Shown here piece after piece: positions 7,096 through 13,541 of a DNA stretch of 13,541 nt. The stretch's first letter is position 1; every line of letters begins with the position of its first letter. The position numbers and the translations under genes were made by a program. The stretch spans positions 5,107,741-5,121,281 of the forward strand of contig FN649736.1 of assembly GCA_000310025.1 (NCBI GenBank). The letters run 5' to 3'. Source of the stretch: Ectocarpus siliculosus (taxonomy: Eukaryota; Sar; Phaeophyceae; Ectocarpales; Ectocarpaceae). The notes below the pieces were generated by a model that was not told where the DNA came from, did no database searches, and saw only the letters and a program-made list of their open reading frames with translations.

Positions 7096-7914
7096 GTAGG
7101 CCTGAGCGACGTACGCAGTAGGCGGTAAAAAGTCTTGGTAGGGGTGGCACGAACACTGCTGTCCGTGCTGCTGCTGCTGCTGCTGCTGCTGCTTCCTTCA
7201 GAGTCAAGCTTCCAGCAGGCAGACTTTCGGAGATGCCGCGCGGTCGCCTGTGTTGATGGAATGGAGTGTAGATGCACTTTCTAAGAAATCGCGTCGGGGT
7301 TGAAAGACGGCACCGTCGGAAAAAGCCAACAAAGCGAATAGAGCCGACAGGGCGGTATACACGAAGTCGTCTTGCCGCGCGAACAGCAGCTGGCACAGGT
7401 TGCACGGAATCTTAAGTTTGGGGGCACCGCTATTATATTTCACGGGCCCAACAGGCTGGCGGGGCAGGCCGCGAGAGAACTCAAGCTCAGCCGGTCAAAC
7501 ACAACCCGTGGCAATAACTTGCGCGACCGCGCAACCACCTCACGGAAAAAAGCGAACGCACATGACCCGAGCCCCCTCTTTTCTTCCCTCTGCTGTCAAA
7601 AATGGTCTACACGACCGTGCTTGATCTCCCACCCCTGCCAAGTTGTGGTCCGGGGTGCTCACCTGCGCGTAATCTGTAGAGATGCTTCCGAGAAAGGGAT
7701 GTATAGATGGGCTGCACGCTTACGGAACGTGCTGCAAAGGACTGACCAGGACTGCTCCTCATGAGATCAAAGAGACGAAGAGGGGGGCTCCGTCATTTTT
7801 TCATACCCCCCTGCTGCTCCTCCTCCGTGCAAGCGCTGGGCCAATCCAGCTTTGGAGTAAGCAGCAGCAACAGGCAACGCACAGCAGGCATTTTACAGGC
7901 GCACAGGCGTAGAG
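7096..7914. promoter_or_regulatory. Divergent intergenic region between the CHAT-STAND-SH2 gene and VAC14
   Basis: About 0.8 kb separates the two start codons and must hold both 5' leaders and both promoters unless upstream exons exist. An AT-rich block lies at about 7430-7440. I see no convincing TATA box, initiator or operator-like site. The minus-strand frame open from 7443 to 7204 has no ATG and no homology I recognise, and the plus-strand frame 7682-7912 also shows none. The minus-strand leader next to the start contains a CAG tract (7168-7191). Confidence 0.45.
7168..7191 (-). repeat. (CAG)8 in the 5' leader of the minus-strand gene
   Basis: Eight CTG units on the plus strand. In the CHAT frame they would read as Gln upstream of the first ATG, with an in-frame stop just before at 7198-7200. 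It is either 5' UTR or part of an unrecognised upstream exon. Confidence 0.85.
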
Positions 7915-8184
7915 ATGGCTGAAGACTCGAGTGTGGGCACTCCAGCGGAGTCACCCCTCGCCCCGGCAATCCTTCGAGGGCTGGGTGATCGGTCCTACGA
8001 CAAGCGCAAGAATGCAGCGCTGGAGATCGAGGCCCTGATCAAGACTCTCGAAGACAACAACGAGACCGACCGCATATGCTCCATCATTGTCCTTCTGGGA
8101 CAGGACTTTGCCACCTCTACCAATCCCAACCACCGTAAGGGTGGGCTCATTGGTCTGGCGGCGACTGCCATCGGGTTGATGTCG
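7915..8184 (+). CDS. VAC14: VAC14 exon 1
   Basis: 90 codons, starting MAEDSSVG. It contains the first HEAT segment ([17 protein letters not shown]) and the signature [11 protein letters not shown], and ends at TCG|GTGGGT. Placing the donor here rather than at the TGA a few codons later makes the join to exon 2 ([18 protein letters not shown]) the same length as plant VAC14. Confidence 0.93.
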
Positions 8185-11100
8185 GTGGGTCCTGTGTGAT
8201 AGTGGCAGTGGCGCCCTGTGCTGCTGTTGCAAGGAACAAAGAGGCAATGTACCTGATGTTGACATGCGGAACATTTAAACTTTGTAGGTTTTCCCCAACA
8301 GCAGGAAGCAGGAGTCGCTCGTCTCGAATGGCGGTCTTCGCGTGCCCTTGGCGCCGCTCTGTCCTGTCGCCATTGCAGCCATGGCTCTTGCCTCTTGGTT
8401 GTGAAGTAAGGCCATCAACGGCACCCTTGCCAAGCAGCAAACAGCATGCAGTAGAAACAAACACCTTGGTGCGGCAGCAATCATGCCACTCTTGCCGCTT
8501 TCAGCAGTTCCCATCATACTAAATAACCGCTCTGTGCAGTTTGCCTGCTAAACGGCGCTATGAGGTCTTCTGCAGCAACAAGCAGTACCAAATTCACGTT
8601 CGACCATCTCTTGACGAATTCGGACTGTGTTTCGCCATTCAACTACCAAGCAAGGCGTGGGGTGCGTTCTTGGTATTGTAGGTAAATCAACCATATATTC
8701 CAAATCCATGTTGCTGCCTACTTCAGATGCCCCAAACAGCCTCTTCGATAGGCTGTTGTGAAACCCAAATATCGAAGAGGAATGTGTCGACTGATTCGTC
8801 CGCTCCAAGGTAGCTTCCGCTGACGATATATATGAATTCATTGCTAATCTGTCTTAGACTGTTTTCGATGGATCGAGATGGATTTGTTGTGTCATATTTC
8901 ATAATTAAAGAAAAAAAAAAAAATTGTCCGCCCCTTGGTGATCTCTCCCGACCGACTCCCATGTTGCTTGTACTGGAGTTAAAGATAGTACCCGTGAGTC
9001 TTTAATTTTTTTCTCCTCGCTCGAGGGGGAGCTTCCATATATCCGACACCACCTCCTGTTGTCCCTGTAGCAATTAGGGTGGGGGGCTACAGCGGCAGTA
9101 GGGGGGTCGATAGAAGGCGGTGGTGAGCGTGGTGAACATAGCCAACTGAATATAACCGCCTTCACATCGGGAGGTACCTGCAGCAGGCTAAAATGCATCT
9201 AAATTGAGCGGAAGGAGGTGGGGCGACGGTATTTAGTTCAAACGCGCGTGAAGCACGGAAGAAAGGAAATTTCCCACAGATCATGCACCACCTGTCAAAT
9301 GCATCCCTTCCCTTCGAACGGGGTACTGTCTCCAACGGGTTCACTATTTAGTCGCTCGTTAGACAAAAGTGTTAACGTATTGTCACAGAACAAGACAAGA
9401 GCGCTATTTACTTCACGGGTGTTCGCCGGGCCAACACCAACGTACATAGCATTTTCATGCTGGCACAACCACAAGCATACCGATGTGTCTCTCTCGTGCA
9501 CCGCGGCAGGCCACCAAGCTGTACCTGGACGCCTTGCTCCCGCCAGTGCTGCACTGCTTGGACGATCCCGAGAGCAGGGTTAGGTACTACGCGTGCGAGT
9601 CTCTGTACAACATCGCGAAGGTGCGTTCTGTCTTGCGGCGGCCAAAAAAAGGGGCTTTGTGTATCGGTCGACCGCACGGCCTGTCTGTTGGGTTCCTCGT
9701 TCTGTCGATTCACCTCAATTAATACATAATAGTTTGGTTTCGTCGGCGAATGTTGGCCGGTCTCGACGCCGCGGGGGAGAGTGGGGAGAGCAGAGGGTCT
9801 AGGCAGCTGCGATGGGCGACTGTAACTTCAAAGCGCGATTGAATTAACCAACAGCGTCAAAGGCAACTTTCGACGGTAGGATGTCGGCCACAAATACTGG
9901 TATGCTGCTTGTAGGTCGCCGGCGGGGGCTGCCGGATTTTTGTTGGTGACCCCTGGTCGCGCGTTGTCGTCGGTCTCAACCGCCGCTGCCGAAACTATCT
10001 GTTTCCCTCCGGACGACAGCACGCCCTATCATGCATCATGCGTACCCCATGCGTACCCCTTATCATGCATCATGCATCATGCATACTTCACCATTAAGCG
10101 AAGCCGTTTGCGTCTTTGCATCGCTCGTGAACCGTTTTTCATTCCGCCGCAATGGTCGTGTTGTAGCAAGAGTGAGCTTCCCGTGTTTGTTTCTTGCGCT
10201 GCTGCCGCTACTATTACCTAGCAGTTGGGCGGTTTGTTTGGTTCGCGCTCAGTATAGCCTTGACCCACAACGTGCACCGCATGGCTCGTCGTTTCCTCTT
10301 CTCACTCATGTGGGAGAGGCCCTTGCCGTGCTTGGTATTTGGACAATACAATGCAATCACTCGAAGACTGCCATCTGTTAGAGGTAGTACCGCATGGAAG
10401 AAAGACTACCACCCGTAAGCGATAGTACCGCAGTCGAAGGGCATGTGTTGAAAGTCTTTACCGCTGTCTGCATGTTTGTGCCTGGCTTGGTACCTACTCG
10501 TACACATCGCACGGGGATCCGCCTCAGCCTCGTTGCAATGAGTGGGTTCGACCTGATGGTGTAACGCCTTGGGTGTTACTTGACTTGTTGCATTGCGCTG
10601 CATGCTGCCTGCCTGTCTGTCTGTCTGCCGTCAGGTGGCGAGAGGGGACATCTTGGCGTACTTTAACCAGATCTTCGTCGGCCTGTGCAAGCTCTTCGCG
10701 GACGTGGACGTCGATGTCAAGAACGGCTCCAACTTGCTCGACCGGCTCATTAAGGTATTGCAGATCAGCAGACCACACGTACATGCAGCATTGCGTAGCG
10801 CAGCAGAATGTACAAAAGCACAGCAACAAACGGAGGTGGGTACAAGAGCAGAAGCGCACAATGCATGCACTCCGTGAGAAACCTCGGCTGGAGATGTGTC
10901 GTGGGAGACAACAGAAGCGGCACAGTAGGATATCATCACATTCAGTACACACATGTCGGTAGCACTGGGTTTATTTTCGTGAGCGAGCGGCGACCGCGCT
11001 CACCGTCTCACCAGCAACATCAAGACGCAGGAATTGCTAAAAGCGACGAATTTGACGGGGGACATGGCTGCAAAGAACGGATTCGCTGGATGCAAGGGCT

Positions 11101-13011
11101 GAAAACTCGACAGTTCCAGTTTTATTTTTTGCCCCATGTGCTGTTGGTTCCTGCTGTCACATATCGCACCATGCATCAGCTACACCGATCTATTGTATGT
11201 AATCAGACTATGCAGAGTTTCGCAACATAAAAACAAGAAAATACTCATGAACCCCCTGCCTGTTGTACAGACGTGTGCGTCCGTTGTAATGCTAAGATGA
11301 TCGTTTTTGTGCGCCGTTCGTTCCCCGTCGGAAGGACATCGTGACGGAGAGCGAGTCTTTCGATGTGGAGCGATTCATCCCGCTGCTGCAGAAGTATATC
11401 CGCCGGGCTAACCCGTACATCCGACAACTTCTCGTGAGTTCACATAAACACTTGCACCGTGTACACGACGTTTTTCTGCAACACATGGCGACGCCTCCAA
11501 TAGCGGCATTTTTCCTTGACAACCGCTGGGCTACGGCGCTCACTTAGCCTCCGCAAAGGGGATTCGCGGACGGCGATGCGTCACTGTGCACCCCTGCGGG
11601 GCTCTGTTTTGAGGGCACTATTATCTGCAACCGAGCAGGCAGTTTCTACCGAAATAGTATCACCCCCAACTACCTTGGAAGTTTCGGGCGACGTCATGTG
11701 CTCTTGTGAGGGGGGTGGTATTCTACGTTTTTTTCGACGGGTGACGTGTTGTAGTGCGACTGCCCTTCGCGCTTGTTTTTATACATGCCATGGTACCTCT
11801 GTTGCAACTGTTCGGGTTGACTATAACATATACCTCCATGAATTACTCGGTGTGCCATCATGGCATGATGGCAACTGTAGACTATACTATAGGCGTCTGA
11901 AGGCGGCATTGAGGACGTCACGCGTGTTCGTTCGTGTTTCTGCTCGATCAAACGGCCGATACATGTAACCTCACGATTGATTCTGTTGTGTGCGACACAC
12001 GACCTTGTGCTACGTCGTCTCGTGGCATTTTCAACTGTTGGTGTTGCCTTGTGTTTTGTTGTGACTGCCATTTCATTGTCGTTGACTAATTTGCGGTTCA
12101 TTGATGGGGTTGTTGAACGCTGATATATAACAACCAGCCAAACAAAAAAGGGATGTGGGTGTGGTATTGTTGTTGTTTTCTCAGGTGGGATGGATCACCG
12201 TCCTCGACAGCGTGCCGGATATCAACATGATCGACTGGCTGCCCGATTTTCTGGACGGTCTGTTGAACATGCTCAGCGACGGCAATCGGGAGATTAGACA
12301 GGCGGCGGACACGGCACTTTCCGACTTCTTGAAGTGAGTGAGGAGTTTTGTTATCATGTTTATTTGTTTGCAGTTGTACGACTTGTGGAAGTGAGTTTGT
12401 CATCATTCTTGTTTGTTTGTTACTTGGGTTGTACATGCTGGGTAGATTCCGGGCAGTTCGTGCCATTAACAGTGTATCGTTTACTTTTGTGGTTTTCCAG
12501 TGGTTCGGTCTCACCTACATAAGTGCCTCCAAGGCATTGACAATGTGTCCACGATAATTTCCCCCCGAAGACTCAGACCAACTCATCCTGTTGAGAACGA
12601 ACTGGAATTTTATTGTAAGGGGATCTTCAAGCATACTTACATTGGCAACCTCCGCAGCGACATGTTTTTGTTTTTTTTTCCGGCACGGTACGGAGATGAC
12701 CTTCGAAAAGGGTACGATCTCCCCAACGTCCGCGTGTTGATGACGATCGATTCCTTCCCTCTTTTCGCAAAGAGCTTCTTTTTTGCCTCTGTTAAGGACA
12801 CTATTCTCGACTTGACTTCTTAACCTCGTCCCGAAACGCCGTTCCCCGCTCCCCGCCCCTATCGTCTTGCCTGCGGCGCAGAGAGATCCAAGCCTCGTCA
12901 TTCGTAGATTTCGGTCCGATGGTTCCCATCCTAGTAGGACACTGCAACTCCAAGGACCGCTTCAATAGACTGACGGCGGTGCAATGGGTGCACGAGTTCA
13001 TCAAGCTTGGG
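7915..13011 (+). CDS. VAC14: VAC14 homologue (PIKfyve/FAB1 complex HEAT-repeat scaffold), 5' part, cut by the window end
   Basis: Exons 7915-8184, 9510-9620, 10635-10754, 11335-11433, 12185-12333 and 12882-13011 join in frame to 293 residues. Landmarks match plant and animal VAC14 N-termini as I recall them: [88 protein letters not shown] and [18 protein letters not shown]14 is a HEAT-repeat scaffold that holds the PI3P 5-kinase FAB1/PIKfyve and the phosphatase FIG4 on endosomal or vacuolar membranes, controlling PI(3,5)P2. The ATG at 7915 is the first after an in-frame TAA at 7858-7860 and has G at -3 and +4. VAC14 is usually 700-900 residues, so more than half is missing beyond the right edge; I see no damage in the part present. 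Confidence 0.93.
8185..9509 (+). other. VAC14: VAC14 intron 1
   Basis: GTGGGT...GCAG, 1,325 nt, the longest intron here. It contains an A13 run at 8911-8923 and a short inverted repeat CTGTAGC/GCTACAG at about 9066-9093. Open frames on both strands show no recognisable protein. Confidence 0.85.
9510..9620 (+). CDS. VAC14: VAC14 exon 2
   Basis: 37 codons between acceptor GCGGCAG and donor AAG|GTGCGT. It contains [21 protein letters not shown] and ESLYNIAK, the most conserved VAC14 stretch (a second HEAT repeat). Phase 0 at both ends. Confidence 0.94.
9621..10634 (+). other. VAC14: VAC14 intron 2
   Basis: GTGCGT...TCAG, 1,014 nt. Holds the ATGC-type simple repeats and a (CTGT)n-like pyrimidine tract at the acceptor. 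No gene is seen. Confidence 0.87.
10029..10084 (+). repeat. Short ATGC-rich tandem repeats in VAC14 intron 2
   Basis: Overlapping units of ATCATGC and CATGCGTACCCC are repeated several times (for example ATCATGCATCATGCATCATG at the right end). It looks like ordinary intronic simple-sequence repeat. Confidence 0.75.
10635..10754 (+). CDS. VAC14: VAC14 exon 3
   Basis: 40 codons, phase 0-0, acceptor CCGTCAG and donor AAG|GTATTG. It reads [14 protein letters not shown] through [18 protein letters not shown], matching VAC14 'VvRGd...fFNqIFdaLcKL' and '.nVk.g..LLDRLvK'. Confidence 0.94.
10755..11334 (+). other. VAC14: VAC14 intron 3
   Basis: GTATTG...GAAG, 580 nt. No recognisable content. Confidence 0.85.
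11335..11433 (+). CDS. VAC14: VAC14 exon 4
   Basis: 33 codons, phase 0-0, acceptor TCGGAAG and donor CTC|GTGAGT. It begins [18 protein letters not shown] and ends ANPYIRQLL, matching VAC14 'DIVtEs..F....FIPLLrer.....pYvRQfl'. It is too short to stand out as an ATG-started frame; the internal GTG is a Val codon. Confidence 0.93.
11434..12184 (+). other. VAC14: VAC14 intron 4
   Basis: GTGAGT...TCAG, 751 nt. Contains the 21-nt palindrome and ends in a TTGTTGTTGTTTTC pyrimidine-rich tract. Confidence 0.87.
11853..11873. repeat. 21-nt near-perfect palindrome
   Basis: TGCCATCATG, one G, then CATGATGGCA: ten-base arms and a one-base centre, in VAC14 intron 4. It could be a protein-binding site or chance; no flanking terminal repeats or duplications were seen. 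Confidence 0.8.
12185..12333 (+). CDS. VAC14: VAC14 exon 5
   Basis: 149 nt, acceptor TTTTCTCAG and donor GTGAGTGAG. It reads [19 protein letters not shown] through [11 protein letters not shown] and [15 protein letters not shown], a classic VAC14 HEAT repeat. It ends after two bases of a Lys codon (AA), completed by A from exon 6. The in-frame TGA a few bases later is intronic. Confidence 0.94.
12334..12881 (+). other. VAC14: VAC14 intron 5
   Basis: GTGAGT...GCAG, 548 nt. T-rich runs near 12665-12680; nothing else is seen. Confidence 0.87.
12882..13011 (+). CDS. VAC14: VAC14 exon 6 (last exon present)
   Basis: 130 nt, acceptor GGCGCAG and donor GGG|GTGCGT. After completing the split Lys it reads [18 protein letters not shown] and [15 protein letters not shown], matching VAC14 'EI......vd...m..iLv.....d..tRLTai.Wi.EFikL'. 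The next expected segment (about 'g....yyadiL..iLPC') was not found in 13012-13541. Confidence 0.92.
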
Positions 13012-13541
13012 GTGCGTCCACCGTCGCGCAGAGCACGCCTCGCTGTTTTTTGTCTTTCGCGGTGCAGCAGTAGCTCAGGGCTAAGATTATCCTTGCTCGT
13101 TTCTTGCCTGGTGTGTGGTGTGTGGTGTGTCCGTAGAGCTCTACTTTGGGCGTGTGTATGTTTTGTGTATACGTGTTTTCTTGCATCCGGGTGGGCATAC
13201 AGTACTAGTGTCAACAGCACTCCGTGTGGGGTTATGGAAAAGGTTTAGTATACCCTCACGTGCTGTAGCACCACGTCACACTGAGAGGTTTGCACAATCT
13301 TGCCAAGAGCAACGAAAGACTTATATATAATCATTTGAGCTTTCCAACCCCGCAGGAAACAGTGAATACCCGCACTTGTATTGTACAATGGCCGTACTCA
13401 CACACCGGTGCTGTCGGCATTTTGGTTTGGTTCAATACCCTTGAACAACGGCTCTATTCCCTGTCAACAATCTGCCTGCGTGCTCGCAGCGTGGCTTTGA
13501 TCCCAACACACCGCCGAATAGCCTCCAACCCCCCCCCCCCC
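13012..13541 (+). other. VAC14: VAC14 intron 6, incomplete
   Basis: Begins GTGCGT and runs to the window edge. No segment resembling the next VAC14 repeat is found, so I read the whole stretch as intron. It contains GTGTG-rich sequence at about 13110-13130. Confidence 0.75.
13529..13541. repeat. C13 run at the right edge
   Basis: The window ends in an uninterrupted C run inside a VAC14 intron, consistent with a sequencing or assembly stop. Confidence 0.85.

Noticed and set aside
6647-7405. 252-residue minus-strand open frame with poly-Ala and Gln
   Set aside because: It is a shifted-frame shadow of exon 1; the CAG tracts keep all frames open, and only the other frame has CHAT motifs.
7204-7443. 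Minus-strand 79-residue open frame upstream of the CHAT gene
   Set aside because: It starts at GTG, contains no ATG, lacks a clear donor leading into the CHAT frame, and has no recognisable motif.
8897-8930. A13 run in VAC14 intron 1 as a possible retroelement tail
   Set aside because: No target-site duplication, internal promoter box or element body could be identified beside it.
13065-13135. GTAGCTCAGGG resembling a tRNA D-arm/box A
   Set aside because: No matching box B (GGTTCGA-type) or cloverleaf follows within tRNA length.
13355-13540. Open frame after a CCGCAG acceptor-like site, candidate VAC14 exon 7
   Set aside because: It is in phase and open to the edge, but the residues show no similarity to the expected next VAC14 repeat.

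Overview
The window looks like nuclear DNA from a multicellular stramenopile, most likely a brown alga of the Ectocarpus type. This is inferred from gene structure: short exons (54-350 nt) separated by GT-AG introns of roughly 390-1,325 nt, moderately high GC coding sequence, many trinucleotide repeats, and closely spaced divergent genes. I recognise no bacterial operon, rRNA, tRNA or CRISPR. Most long open frames lie in introns or antisense to real exons. Both ends run into long G/C homopolymers and look like contig or gap edges.

Left half, minus strand (about 7095 down to 242): one multi-exon gene rebuilt by joining exons with matching splice sites and phases. It encodes about 925-936 residues with this order: a Gln-rich N-terminus; a CHAT-type (caspase/separase-like) protease domain with a visible His-Cys dyad, split over exons at 6184-7095, 5449-5502, 4617-4741 and 4029-4176; a STAND/NB-ARC-like ATPase with Walker A (exon 3211-3393), Walker B (exon 2269-2618) and a GxP-type motif (exon 1518-1770); and a C-terminal STAT-type linker plus SH2 domain (from about 994 to 242). 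The combination CHAT + STAND NTPase + STAT-type SH2 is the main discovery candidate. It has the plan of an NLR-like signalling switch (effector protease, ATP-driven switch, sensor), with a phosphotyrosine-binding module where LRR, TPR or WD repeats usually sit.

Middle (about 7096-7914): a compact divergent intergenic region, presumably carrying both promoters and 5' leaders, with a CAG tract just upstream of the minus-strand start.

Right half, plus strand (7915-13011 and beyond): the 5' part of a VAC14 homologue, the HEAT-repeat scaffold of the FAB1/PIKfyve-FIG4 complex that makes and turns over PI(3,5)P2. Six exons (7915-8184, 9510-9620, 10635-10754, 11335-11433, 12185-12333, 12882-13011) join in frame to 293 residues that align almost without gaps to my recollection of plant and animal VAC14 N-termini. 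The rest of the gene lies beyond the right end.

The two genes have no obvious shared pathway; the head-to-head arrangement may only reflect genome compactness. All exon joins were made by eye and no transcript or database evidence was available.
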